Shown: positions 46,301-57,900 of the stretch, in pieces
How positions within the stretch are numbered: position 1 is the stretch's first letter
Layout: every line of letters starts with the position of its first letter
Assembly (NCBI GenBank): GCA_033558025.1
Contig: JAUCEF010000010.1
Span: 2,319,001-2,383,000 of the forward strand
Direction: 5' to 3'
DNA: 64,000 bases
Origin: Phytophthora sp. 'mugwort'
Taxonomy: Eukaryota > Oomycota > Peronosporomycetes > Peronosporales > Peronosporaceae
Notes under the pieces: model-generated
Told to the model about the DNA's origin: nothing
Database searches by the model: none
What the model saw: the letters and a program-made list of their open reading frames with translations, nothing else
Made by a program: the position numbers and the translations under genes

Positions 46301-49300
46301 TGGTACGGGACCCCGAAGAGAGACTAGCATCTCTACAGTCCGTGGTTAATAAGTCGGTCTGTTATGTGCCCAAGGCTCGCGCTAGACCTGCTCGTGTGAT
46401 CTATGGAGGTGGCGGGTTTGCCTATGACAACAACTTCGTTTTGTCACGCAAAGCGCAAGCTGACGAGATGGAATTGAACCATGCACACCCTGTAGCAAAT
46501 CGCATGCTGGCTCCATACTACAATACTTTTAAACGCACGCAGTTATTTTTCCCTGACAAGGCTCTGGTGCAGTTTGACTGTGGGAAACTCCAGCAATTGG
46601 CCGTGCTTCTACGCACGCTGAAACGTGGCGGACATCGCTGTCTTATTTTCACGCAAATGAGCTCCATGCTGAATCTTCTCGAAGTGTTTTTAAACTTGCA
46701 TGGCCACACGTATTTCCGGTTGGATGGAGCGACCAAAGTGGACAAGCGTCAAATGTTGATGGAGCGTTTTAATCGAGACGAGAAGATCTTCTGCTTTATC
46801 TTGAGCACACGAAGCGGTGGCTTGGGAATCAATCTTACAGGTGCAGACGCTGTGATCTTCTACGACTCGGACTGGAACCCAGCGATGGACGCTCAGGCGC
46901 AGGACCGGGCACATCGCATAGGACAGACCCGGGATGTCCACATTTATCGTCTTGTGAGCGAGCACACAGTGGAAGAGAATATTCTTCGTAAGGCACAGCA
47001 GAAACGCCACTTAGATTTCCTTGTCATGTCAGAAGGTCAGTTTACTACCGATTTTTTCTCGAAAGCGAGTTTACGTGAGCTTATGGTAGGAAGCACTGGC
47101 GAAGAACTGGAGGACTTGGAGTCGGAATCGGAGCGTGAAGATGAGGACACGGACGAGGACACGGAGGATGAGAATGAAATGTCACTTGATAGACTGGAGA
47201 ACGCCATGGCGCAGCTTGAAGACGAAGAAGATGTCGTAGCAATGAAAGATGCACGAGCCGAGTATTTGCAGGAACAGCAAGAGTTTGATGATGATGGCGG
47301 TGGAAATAGTGTCGCGTCTCCAAGACCTACCGCGGTATCTTCTCGACCGTCGACACCATCTTCAGTCATATCGGTCAGCACTGCTGCGAGTGAACGAGGT
47401 GGAGATGAAGATGAGTTTGGAATTGATGAAGACACAGCAGAAGAAGGTGTCGATCGACCAGTTAAACGAGGAAGCAGTCGCGATCCAACGTCCAATGGAT
47501 CAGGACAAGACGAGAGTACGGACGATGATCAGAAGACGGTCGTGTCAAGTCGAAAACGGCAGCGCAGTTTAACTGCTCAGAGACAAATGGCCAAACGTCT
47601 AAAGCTTTCGGGCACTCAAGAACATCACGGAAAACATGGGGATAAGGTCCGAGAAAAAGCTCGTGATGCGGCTGAGGAACAAAAGTTGCAAGCGTGGAAA
47701 GCTTCGGTGCAATCGCTGCAAGGATTTGAAGACTCGTTGAACCCTGTGGACCGCTACGCGCTGCACTTTCGCGAGGATGTGGATCCTCTGTATGCGTATA
47801 CACCGGCGCAACAAGCGGCAGCTCTTGCTGGTGTTGACTCAAATCCTACAGCGCCTACGCTTCTACAAGATATCGAGCAAACGGAGACGGAAAAGCGAGA
47901 AGAAGAGGCGCGTCTTATTGCAGAAGGCGAGCTCATAGTGGGTCAGATGGATGACAACAGTGAGACGAGTCGTGAAGACAGGACAGAGCAGTATACCGAG
48001 TTGTATCGTCGCGAGCGAGCGCACGTTCTCTTTGAGCGTCGAAAGCGGCTTCTTACAGGTGCAGCGTGGTCGCTCATGACGTGTGCGAAGACTGGTCAAC
48101 CGTTCTACTTTAATGCAGATTCCCGTGAAGCAACGTGGGAATGTCCTCCGGTGTGGGTCGCAAACGAACAGTTCTTGAGCGCACAGGAGAGAGGATATGA
48201 AGGTTTACCGCCACCAGCATTGCAGCGGGTCTTGTCGATGTTAACCCCGAATCCAGAACGTTATCGTGCGCAGATGGTGTGTCATAGCTGGCACACTGCA
48301 GCTCAGCATCACTCGTTGTTCGTGAAGATCTCGGCAAGTGACTTTGATCCAGGCTCGTCAGCATCTCTGTCAAAGGTGCTAGCGAACGTGGCTCCGGGTG
48401 ACACAGTTCTGTTCGGCGCGGGTGTGTATCAGCTTGATGAACCGCTGGAAATCTCGAAACCTATGAGATTATTAGCGACTCCCGACTCTCACGTCGAGCT
48501 GCAGATGCATTCGTGTCGTGCTCAAGTGCGTTGGAGCGCTCGTGGTGGGGTGATTTGTGGCTTCCACTTGACGCGAAGTAGTAGTGCTCCCGATGCAGCA
48601 GCGCGTGAGATCAAGCTGAGTAGTGATGCCGTGGAAACGACACGTAAGGTTAAAGAAAGCAGACGTGCTTTGCGCAAGCGAAACAAGCAGCTAGCGAACT
48701 GGCAGCATCTGTTGAGTGTCGTGGGGGACGGACAATTGCGTGTGGAGTATTGCGAGTTTGACGGCAATGGTTTGGGTAACGCTTGTGTGTGTGTCTGGGG
48801 TCGTGGAGAAAGGAAGAAGAAGAAACATACTCGAAACAGCAATACCAGCTCGACTACGACTTCGAAGCCTACTACACCCCTCATTGGACCTTCAGCAGTC
48901 TCTACTTCGATGACTGCCACACTACAAGCTACGACGTCAGCTCCCACGTCAACAAGTGTTACAAAGCTGTGTACTACCCCAACAGCCTCATCTTCAGGTA
49001 CGACAACTCTAAAGACTGGTTCATCGTCTGTTACGGTGACAGCTACTACCACACCGCGGGTTATCGTGCCAGTGGCCACTACGGCGGCGGCGAATTCGTC
49101 ATCAAGCGTGACCACATCGTCCACTGCGACGTCGAAGGTTGCTACGCCAGTAACTGCTGCACCTGCGTCTACTACAGCGCAAGTTCCCACGCCAGCGACT
49201 GCCACAGTACCTACAACTCCACATGTTACGACAGCCTGTGCACCGGTGGGTACCATAACGAGGATTTCGACACCAGTGAGTATTGCACCGAGAATTACTA

Positions 49301-50895
49301 CGCCGCTGGCTGCCGGGATGACTCCAGTTACCACATCACGAACTACTGCAGTGACTGCTACGTCGCGTGTTGCAGCACCCACTGTGACCACGATCCCTGC
49401 AGCTGATACGTTACTGGTACTTCAGAATTGTCGCATTAGGGGCGCTGGAAGTTCCGGTGTGCTTCTTGTACGCGGGTCGTTGGTCATGTCGATGAACACT
49501 ATAGAGAGGAATGCCCACTCGGGTGTTACTGTGCTGGGTGGACAGGCATTAATGCGACGGAACAAGATTCAACGGAATGCTCGGTTTGGCTTGCGGCTTC
49601 TCTATCACGCTGGCAATGTGATTATTGAAGACAATAATGTGTTTGGCAACGCTTGTGGTAACTTGGATGTGGATAATTCAGGTCGACGCTTTGTTGTTCG
49701 ATTAAATGACATGGAAAAAGGTAAAAAATCCTCTGAGAAGCTGCCACATTCACATGGCAAACTACGATTGAAAACGTATCGCGTGTTGGAAAAAGAAGTG
49801 GCGTGTGGTACACCGAGTGTCGCCAAGCCTGTCACTAGTGCTACAAGTGAATACTGGAAACGACAATTGACTGGTGTTGGTACCGCTGGCACTCCGACAC
49901 GACCTGTGATTACTACTAACAATTTCATGGCAGCACTTCCAATGGGATTTATGCGGTCGGTATTTCCACAGGGATCGAACACACTGCAGGTTTCTTCTCA
50001 CTTACCGATGGCGTTTGCGTCGTTGGGAGGGAAGTCGACCATTCCATCCGTGACGCTGGACCGATCAACAAGTGCGCAAGTACCTACTTCAGCCAGTCTA
50101 CAGCGGATGATTAGTGCTCCCACAAGGCCAGTTACTTTACCGGGTACGACGATAGCCACATCGAGTGGCGTGTCGTTGATTGAGCCGCCAAAGAAACGGA
50201 GGAAACGTCGACCTATGACGCAGCAGGTCGTTGTAGGTGGACACGAGATTGTTCTTCATGACTCGTGCGAGAAACCAACCGAGAAAGTGGTGAAACCACG
50301 ACGCCCGAAGGATCAGCAGACGCCAGTGTATACGCCTGCGATACTACAGCAAACGACTTCATCTTCTGCGCTCCAGTTGAAATTCGCTCCTGGTTCGACT
50401 GCAGCAGCTGTGGCAGCAGCGATGAATGCAATGATGGCAAACACTGCGAAACTACAAGCTGCTGTATCGTCCAAAGCGCCACCAGGTACTGCAAGTACTA
50501 ATCTGGCAGTAGCTAGGACGTCCACTGTTGATGTAAAACCTGGAACTACAGAGCTAGGAGGGACTACGACACAAAATCCAATGCAGCAAGGAAGTCCGCT
50601 GTCGACTTTTACACAAGCTGGTGTGGCTAAATCGGCTCCAGTTATGGCTCCAGCAACTCAAACTGGTTCTTCTACGACTATTCCAGTAAATGTCACGACT
50701 GTTACAGCTAAACCGACAGTGGCCACGTTGAAGACTGGAAATATCTCGATAATGCCTGCAAAAAAAGTCGTGCCTGCTTCGTCGACTGAACTACCAAAAA
50801 TGTCTGCGAAGGCATGGGAAAAGATGGAGGTGGAGGCTGGGATGGAAACCGATAAGAAGAATCATAATGGAGTAAAGAAGGTTAGTACGCCTTAA
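43315..50895 (+). CDS. SWR1/SRCAP-class chromatin remodelling ATPase with C-terminal WW, F-box-like and beta-helix modules, 2526 aa
   Basis: Likely the motor of a nuclear SWR1-type complex, which exchanges H2A for H2A.Z. Residues 95-170 form an HSA-like region (FLLQEMEWMAADFSQERKW). Three acidic repeats (about 250-455) each carry DDE(S/T)TI...EE and IE(E/Q)LR.RY phrases, resembling the SWR1/SRCAP acidic modules. The Snf2 ATPase lobe 1 spans about 515-770, with ADEMGLGKTIQ (about 545) and LDEAHNIKNW (about 647); a long insertion typical of the INO80/SWR1 family follows; lobe 2 is at about 1085-1225 with DRAHRIGQTRDV. The same frame then encodes a WW domain (about 1581-1612: WSLMTCAKTGQPFYFN...ATWECPP), an F-box-like segment (1631-1669) and beta-helix repeats (1675-1825 and 2029-2125) split by a Thr-rich insertion. 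Yeast Swr1 and SRCAP lack this tail. No intron is required. ATG 43315 has a good context (GGCCATGG). Confidence 0.9.
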   Translation: MANARLKQARRRASSRVPDAAQPAAHSHPQTHPASTAAPGSITSQDEPITDAQNDREALESALSERKCALETQILSLTLGKTIHKETEPGCDASGRRVTRCHRDFLLQEMEWMAADFSQERKWRLRNAKTLSQALVSHLDRQEQRLARQKKSEEVARRRTAARVGRDVKKFWTKIDKIIAFKVKLQADELRQRHMHRHLVQLVEQTEKYSTALAASFQEAQRVQEEQRTEYSCLEVETEEKSSEDGEYEMSEVEEDDESTIAAEERRRGSISKGQAAAEVAALQEEGDMPIEELRERYSIMEENSDSSEDDDFELMEEEEDDETTIAAEERRNGPISRRQAAAEMTALQEDNELSIEELRTRYAEALEAHDEQLPATDEHNNMEENHDEETGDDEFVPSRCEEEEQVDDETTIEEEERLESGVSPSQRAEELRLLQEEGDLSIEQLRARYAAISDDEVLSNYEYEDSGSDDAVDRYRDHEAGEMKAQVIDPPSTSVTATETLPARKNGYKRPYLLTSRLDLREYQEAGVNWLISMCERRINGILADEMGLGKTIQTITLLAHLACAQGLWGPHLIVVPTSCLVNWEMEFKRWCPAFKVLTYFGSAKRRKELRQGWSKQNAFQVCITSYQLVVQDAHCFKRKKWYYLILDEAHNIKNWKSLRWQTLLTFSSQRRLLLTGTPLQNNLLELWALMHFLMPHVFASRKEFSYWFQNPLALMVENGSDPTQSGDNGVEGGKDLVTQLHGIIRPFVLRRLKKDVAKQLPGKFEHVITCQLSKRQRFLYEDFISRSSTRRAMFGRGKGRGANFMSMMNVLMQLRKVCNHPDLFEPRPIASPLDMSSIHVYIPSRCGYLVDEIVNERPCVPFWTGRNFPGLELMRSDKFHSKRRRQLCFYDVSAPFPDDTVATVPLTYEGKKDIVRRMMKLAAMRRKYWETKRASVAQLQTLHVGLYLDEPVFGDALIRACTMPTFISLAMEVHIHRTRPFLDTREPTQALQVLVRDPEERLASLQSVVNKSVCYVPKARARPARVIYGGGGFAYDNNFVLSRKAQADEMELNHAHPVANRMLAPYYNTFKRTQLFFPDKALVQFDCGKLQQLAVLLRTLKRGGHRCLIFTQMSSMLNLLEVFLNLHGHTYFRLDGATKVDKRQMLMERFNRDEKIFCFILSTRSGGLGINLTGADAVIFYDSDWNPAMDAQAQDRAHRIGQTRDVHIYRLVSEHTVEENILRKAQQKRHLDFLVMSEGQFTTDFFSKASLRELMVGSTGEELEDLESESEREDEDTDEDTEDENEMSLDRLENAMAQLEDEEDVVAMKDARAEYLQEQQEFDDDGGGNSVASPRPTAVSSRPSTPSSVISVSTAASERGGDEDEFGIDEDTAEEGVDRPVKRGSSRDPTSNGSGQDESTDDDQKTVVSSRKRQRSLTAQRQMAKRLKLSGTQEHHGKHGDKVREKARDAAEEQKLQAWKASVQSLQGFEDSLNPVDRYALHFREDVDPLYAYTPAQQAAALAGVDSNPTAPTLLQDIEQTETEKREEEARLIAEGELIVGQMDDNSETSREDRTEQYTELYRRERAHVLFERRKRLLTGAAWSLMTCAKTGQPFYFNADSREATWECPPVWVANEQFLSAQERGYEGLPPPALQRVLSMLTPNPERYRAQMVCHSWHTAAQHHSLFVKISASDFDPGSSASLSKVLANVAPGDTVLFGAGVYQLDEPLEISKPMRLLATPDSHVELQMHSCRAQVRWSARGGVICGFHLTRSSSAPDAAAREIKLSSDAVETTRKVKESRRALRKRNKQLANWQHLLSVVGDGQLRVEYCEFDGNGLGNACVCVWGRGERKKKKHTRNSNTSSTTTSKPTTPLIGPSAVSTSMTATLQATTSAPTSTSVTKLCTTPTASSSGTTTLKTGSSSVTVTATTTPRVIVPVATTAAANSSSSVTTSSTATSKVATPVTAAPASTTAQVPTPATATVPTTPHVTTACAPVGTITRISTPVSIAPRITTPLAAGMTPVTTSRTTAVTATSRVAAPTVTTIPAADTLLVLQNCRIRGAGSSGVLLVRGSLVMSMNTIERNAHSGVTVLGGQALMRRNKIQRNARFGLRLLYHAGNVIIEDNNVFGNACGNLDVDNSGRRFVVRLNDMEKGKKSSEKLPHSHGKLRLKTYRVLEKEVACGTPSVAKPVTSATSEYWKRQLTGVGTAGTPTRPVITTNNFMAALPMGFMRSVFPQGSNTLQVSSHLPMAFASLGGKSTIPSVTLDRSTSAQVPTSASLQRMISAPTRPVTLPGTTIATSSGVSLIEPPKKRRKRRPMTQQVVVGGHEIVLHDSCEKPTEKVVKPRRPKDQQTPVYTPAILQQTTSSSALQLKFAPGSTAAAVAAAMNAMMANTAKLQAAVSSKAPPGTASTNLAVARTSTVDVKPGTTELGGTTTQNPMQQGSPLSTFTQAGVAKSAPVMAPATQTGSSTTIPVNVTTVTAKPTVATLKTGNISIMPAKKVVPASSTELPKMSAKAWEKMEVEAGMETDKKNHNGVKKVSTP

Positions 50896-51937
50896 GTGAG
50901 AGATATGATGATAGAGATGATATGAACAGTGTTCGAAATTTATTTATCAATGTGCAAGCGCTAAACATTGGACTGCAGTTGTATGAAGATGTAAAGTTAC
51001 TGCCCCGTCACGTGATTTCTAGGTCTTGTTGATTGGGTATGGCTTAGTCGAGCAAGCGTCCCATGAATCAAGCACTCTAGTACTGAATTGTATTGTCACA
51101 ACTCCATTCGGCAGAATTTTGTAGCGTGGGAATGAGTTGCTGTGTTGGTGGTCCTTCTAGGATGGGTGGTCGAAGAACTACAAAGAGTCGTATAGCAAGT
51201 GACTGGGTCACATGTTCACATGTATCGAGGATCTATGGCAACGCTCGGCATAGGAGCTCCAGTCTTTCGAGCTTATAAACGTTATTAATGGTAGAATTTC
51301 GCAACGCCAGACATTTTTAGGATAGATAGAAACCTGTTATTTCGGTTGATATTTTAGGGATTATTTAGGATATAGTCAAACTTTGATCAAAGACTTCTTA
51401 GGCATTATCCGTCACGTAGACGTTTATCCTGAAAAAATCTTAGAAAAAATAGATACCATTCAAAAACTACAATTTTGCGGCACATGGTATGACAGATGAG
51501 TGACAACTTATTTGAGGAACTTTCAGGCATTTATGGTAACTCCAAAAGTCCACCAACTATTTACATTTTTAAAGGAAATTATCATTATTTTTCCGACTGG
51601 GTAGTATGAACCAGGAGCTAATGATGGTCATGTTTTGCGACGACCGGAGATATATTGATTAATAACAAGTCTGCAAACTACTCTCACGTGTGTCGGGTGG
51701 AGATGCCTCGATGACGGCTGACTGCTCTGTAACGTCTTGAAGTCTCGCTTGAACTATCGAGTTAAATCATCGCGATTTCCTGCCTGTTTCCTTTAGTAAA
51801 AATAAGTAAGTATGCAAATTCCATGTCATACAGAATGCCATCACATCGACCCAACTCGCATATAATGTGAGGATAAAGACTATTTTTCTTCTTTTTATTT
51901 AATCGCCCAATGTCCATGTATATGTCTCCATCTTCCC
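50896..51937. other. Spacer between convergent SWR1-class and Pol epsilon genes
   Basis: AT-rich 1.04-kb intergenic DNA holding the 3' ends of both genes. No reading frame or repeat is convincing. Confidence 0.6.
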
Positions 51938-54900
51938 TTACATGAGCAAAGGGTGAGCAGCTTCACGCTCAAGACGTTGGACAGTCTCCAAGAGCCATTC
52001 AAAGTTGTGCTGTTGCGCAATCCTCTTCAACAGCCGCAAAGTTTCCAGTAGCGACTCTCGCACTCCAGACAATAACGCATATGTACCTGAACACGGGCAG
52101 TACTCTCGCATCTTATGCTCAGCTGGTAAGTGACACTTGCGACAGTACAGATCCTGCAGTTGATAAGCCACAGATTGCGCCTGAACCAACTCCACAAGTC
52201 GCATCTCGAACGCAGTTTTGTCATATAACGCAAAGCATCGAGGACAGTGCCAAGCAGCCGTCGCTTCACCGTCTTCTCCATTTTCCTGCCCTTCATCTTC
52301 ATCTGATCGTAATACATTTCCCTTAAAAAGCTGCGGATCTCGACATAAATCGACGGAGCGGCAGAGATTACAGCTAAGACAAATGACGTCTTGCACAGTA
52401 AATGACAGTGACGGGTTCCGAAACTGAGATTCATCGCCGAATTCACTAGTATGCAGCAACTTAAGCAACGTGCGTCTCATCTTGCCCACTTGAGTCTCCA
52501 CACTCGGCTCCAACTGGAACACTGCAGTCACAAACTTAACCAGCTCCAATGCAGGCGACTCCATATGGAGATATGATCCAGCAAATACAGGGAAACTGTC
52601 TCGATCCATGTTGTATGTCAGAATTTCTGGAACCAAACGCAGCATTTTATCCGAAAAATACGATGCGACTAATTTTTGGGAATATTTCGCGAGCGGACTT
52701 AACTGCTTTTCATCCTCGTCCAGAGGGTCGTCATCTTCGGCAACGTCAGGCTTCATATCATCTCCATCTGCAAGTCGTCTGCGTTCGCGCTGCTGGAATT
52801 CCGCTCGTCGACGGATAAATTGACCGACCAAGATGAGGAAATACTCGTCCACTCCGCGAGGCAAATAGTTGGCAATATTCCAATGAGCTACAATCTCCAG
52901 AGGCTTCTCGTTGTCATCATCCTCTGTCTCCTCTTCTTGCTCTTCCTCTGACACCACATTCTTCAGTAAAATACAGCCATAATTTTCTGCATCCAAGAAT
53001 AAAAGATTCGAAAAGTACTTTTTCGGCGTGAAATTGAGCACCTGGAACAGCTCGTTGGACAGCACAGTCTGCAGGATAAAATTCAAGTACGTCTGAGCAT
53101 CCCGCACCGACTTTTTCTTGGTACAAAGAATGATTTTGCTGAAATCGGCATACACAATTTGCGAGCCAAGACGTCGGAAATCCGCGAGAAGCTGCAAAAA
53201 CAACTTTTCCATCAACCGTTTAACCATCGCGTGTAGTGCGGGGTCAAAACTCAACGAGTTGGGAGAACAAAGCCATCGATAAAACTGCTGCAGCACGTGG
53301 TCTGCAAACTTGTTCCGACTGGCCAAGAAATCCTTAAAGAGTGTCGTCACCATCACACGCAACAACCGGAATGCTTCGTGACAGCTCTCCTCAGCGTCAC
53401 CTTCTGCGACTACAGCAGTACCTTCTCCATTTCCACTCGCTTCATTGTCACCATTCCCGTCAAAATCAATCTCCATTTGATGCGCGACGCCCAAGCCTTC
53501 AATACTATGGATCTGAGATGCTACAAGGATTGCGTTGACTGCAAGACCATCCAGCTCAAGCTCGACGCATACATCAGTAAAGGATCCCTTCTCACATACC
53601 ACAACTGATGTGTCTACGCGATGTTGTGAACCTGTGTCGCTCTTCTTTTGTGTGCATTGCTGTGCCGATCCCAACAGCGATTGACTAAAGAGTTGCTGAA
53701 ACTGTTGCTCTTGCTCCTTACCGCCAAGATCCGGCAGTGACGTCGGCGAATGCCACCACAGATGCTTGTGCTTGGTCAAAATACGCGAGTATAAAGTGTC
53801 CAGGATGGCGATCGCGTGGTCACCTGTGAAGTTACCTACAGGTAAATGCGCATAACGAGCACATTCCAGCACATCTGCGTAGTATTGCGTCATCTCGAAA
53901 CAACGCGTCAGCATCTTTTCTCCCATGAGTTTCCGCCACGTAAGGGCTGGGAAAAGTGTGTCCTCTTCATTCCAGGGAAGCAGAGCAATCGGGAAGCTAT
54001 GGAGACCTTGTATCTTTTCACGAAGTCGCTTGCTGGATGGAATACACGTCTGCGCCACCACGATCGTTGGTTTCGGAGCAAGCTGCTTGTTCGAAGCTAG
54101 TCGTGCAAGGGTAGCATTCACACCAGAGAAAGCTTCTTGAACGGTCTTAACGACGTGTGTCTTAAAGGAACAGCACTGAATAGGAGCAGCCACACTTTCC
54201 TGTTGAGACTCCACGAGCATTTGTTCAAAAAACTGCTTCAAATCCGAGCCTCGAGACTTGACGTTCGAGAACGGATCCACGTACCAGACATTCGCATCAC
54301 CTTCGCTGCCTGCAATTCCCACGTTATCATCATTAACGACATCGTCGTCCTCTTTCAGCACGATTAAACACAAGATGGCACGTTTCTTCTGCTGTGCAAA
54401 GTACAGCAATACTCTTCTCATTAGCGATTTCGGCTGTGAAGCTGCCGTTCCATAGACCGAGAGATCCACGAGATATGGCGCCTGTGCTGTCGATTGGAAC
54501 TGCAAGTCGCTCAGCTCGTACTCCTGGTTAGTGCTAGAGAGATGCGGATTGACAACCTTTGCCACGCAGCCAAGAGCACACACTGCCCGTGTCAACGCAG
54601 ACACCTGTAGTTCGTGTACACCCTTTACATGAGGATCACCCAGAATCTGATTAATCTCCTTGTGATATTGCTGGTATTGTCGCTCACTAAGCATCACTTC
54701 CAGTACTGATTGGGGCTTAGAGGAGAAATGAGGCACAATTCGAGACACTCGACGCGAGCCTGGGAGCAATGAAAGCAGATTCTCATGGTCTGTTTCCTCA
54801 CAAGTGATGTAGAAAACGCGTGGCATCTTCAAAGTGATTCGCTGAAGCATTTGTGAGTGTGCAGTCAGTACCCAACAGGTAAAAATTCCACCTTGTTCTT

Positions 54901-57900
54901 GCTGAATTTCCACAATTTGCCAATATTCACGCTGTAGTGCACTACCAGCATTGATAACGAAGTTCTCCATGCCAACGCCATTGCCTTTTGCTGCTAATGC
55001 GCTGGTTGATCCACTTTGAAAGCGCTTTGCACTACCCTGTACACTATTCGCCATTCCAAATCCACCTGCATTGTAGTTACGCATTCGTTCTTCTCGCTCA
55101 CGTCGCCGCTTGCCAAGCATCGACTTCCACTTCTTCTTTCGGTTCTTCAGCCACTCAGAGAATGGCACATCTCCAAGCTTCACCTTAGCTATAGGCAATT
55201 CATCCGCATCGTCATCAATTTCTTCATTCGGACTGCTTCTGTCATTCCCATCACTTCTTTTCCTTCTCGAAAGGGGCTTTCCAGGTCGTGATGACCGTTT
55301 TCCAGTCATCAAATCCTCCATATCAATCAAGTGAGCCACGTAGTCTCCATTGTCAGCACCTTTTGCAGCAGTCTTGAAGAACTGTTTCATGTTGCCTTGT
55401 TGATGCTTGGCATTCTTCTCACGAACTTGTTTCCTCATCCAGTCCGGCAGCTCAATGCGTGGCACCGGATTCTTAACATTCTGGAAAGCAGCAGGAAGCG
55501 AAATAATCTTCTGCACTGTCGAAGCGAAACGCGTACGGTAATAATCCCAGTCAAGAATCGATCGAATGTCAAAGTCCTGAAGATGCGGATCTTTCAACCA
55601 TTTCTTCAAAAAGTGCTTCTTGACGGCATCTTCCGTTGCGAAAATAGCTGTAGGGATCGCGCGTTCTGTCACCTTTTCACCATAAGGACGTGCCACAATA
55701 ATCATTTTACACGTCAAGCCCTTGTCTTTGAGCATTTCTTCGCCCAGGAACTCGCCCAAACGTCTGGCAGTTGTAATCGAAGTCGATTTCTGGCCTTCAT
55801 ACTCGTCCAGCTTGCCCGACATGCTCTTATTCTCTGTAATCAAAGCCATCAACTCTTCATCATCCATCGATTTGCCTCGAGTATCAATCACATCCAGCCA
55901 TCGATTCGCACACTTGGCAACGGATGCATAGCACTCTTCCAGACTGTCACCATCCAGGAAACACTCAAATACCTGCGACTGGAACGCCTTGATAAGCTGC
56001 AATTCTCCACGTCGCTTGAGTTCAAATCCCTTGAGTTCAGCCAACGAGTGATCGAAGTTAAACACCGCGTACCGCTTCTTTAACAGCTTTCCCTCTTCGG
56101 TAGAAGCCGGAAGGACCATGGCCTTGTATGGACCGTCCACTTCGAATAGAATAGAGCATTCTTGATGCGTCTTATACTGCCCTGTGACGGGGTTCAGCTC
56201 ATGATACTGCGGGTTCGTAAACTTCGCATGGACATCAGCATTCAGCATCACGCATGGGTACGAGATACTTCTTGAACCTCCATCCTTAAGTTTAAACGAG
56301 AAAGTCTCAGGAAAAGATTTGGGTAAAATAGCCCAAATTCCATCAGTATCCAGCTCCAAAGGCCGTCCAATTTGCTCCACCAACTCACGAGCACCAGTAA
56401 TGATGTTGGAGCCTGTATGTGTCACGATACCAGCCATCTCCATCGAGTGCCAGCGTGCACCTTTGCGCATCACATAACCGTAGAACGAGTTCAGAATACA
56501 CTTGTGTGCCAGCTGCAGCGAGTCGTACACAAGACACTTGTTTTGCGCCTCAATCTTCGCCAATAAATCCTTCGTCTCTGCAGCTTGCGCCACTTTCTTC
56601 TTCCAGACTTTTGTAAGCCCCTTGTACTCATAACGACGATCACGGAAAGCTCGCACAGTGTTCACATAGAAGGGATTTTCACGCATACAGACTGTAGCCG
56701 ATCGCTTCTGCTCCTCCGTCACCTTCGTCTTCTTATAAACACTGGAACAATACGATTTAAATCGTTGTTTCAGTAGCAATTCTTGCTTGTCATTCGGAAG
56801 TTGGGCAAACGGAACAGTCGATGGCACGCTACGATTACGTGCGTTGCTTCCTTCTCCGTTTGCGGCTTCTATCTTCTTGTCCAGAGGAAAATTTTCATAC
56901 TCAAGCTGCGTCTTAATGGAATAGTATTCAGGTCGCGTTGCAGGGTAGAAATCGCCACGCCATACCCAGTCCATTTCACGCTGACAAGACCCATTTTTGT
57001 CCTTAATAGCTGCACGACCACACTCGGTATTGTACGCACAAGCAGCACAATCTGCCTCATTCACAATAGCACACGGCTGCAGACGGTTCGTGAGAATAAT
57101 ATTCGGGTACATGGCCGCTACATCCAAATGATAAATCAACGGTTGTTCTTTGCGGTTTGGTCGCTCACGGAGTGCAACGAGATGATCCACAATATTCTGT
57201 TTCACTTGTTCGTAATTCGCCACACGGTCAACTGGAATATTCATCTCAATTTCCAACGAGAACGTCAGATCCCGATCAATATTGTCAATTAATTGCTGGA
57301 AGGCGCTCGGGACAAGCTGAAAATCGTAAAAGAAATCAGCACGGAACACACCCGACTCTAAACACTCGACATGGCCACCCACATACGTCTCATTCTCGAC
57401 AAGGTGACCTTTGTAGAATTTTTCTTCACGTCCCGAGCTTTGTTTATTGGGACAAATGATATTCCCCTCGAAAGCTTCAACCATCAGCAGAGCTTCACAC
57501 AGCGTTCCAGAACCTTTTCGAAGCACATCTTCCGACCCGAGAGGAATAATTGTACACAGTGAAAACACAAACAAATGCACGTACTTGTCGTACAGATAAA
57601 AAGTGGCAACAGCATCAGACACCGAGTACGACGCCATTTTCAATGGTTCATCCCGAGCCAATGCTACCATCTCTTCAGCATCCACTTCAACGGGATCATA
57701 GCCCAATTTGTACTTCGTTACAGCTTTCAAGCCCTGACTTCCTTGTGGTAAATACGAGTCACGCTTCACCCAGCAAAACGCATCCATATGGACACTACAA
57801 CGTCCACGGTACTCGCCACTGCGTTCATCAAGGGATACGCCAATCTCGTGTGCCATATTCATGCCATGAATTTGGGCCCGCGTCTCAATGAACGGCCAAT

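Noticed and set aside
48522..49391. Minus-strand 289-codon frame inside the SWR1-class gene
   Set aside because: Val/Ala/Thr-rich shadow of the Thr-rich repeat on the other strand.
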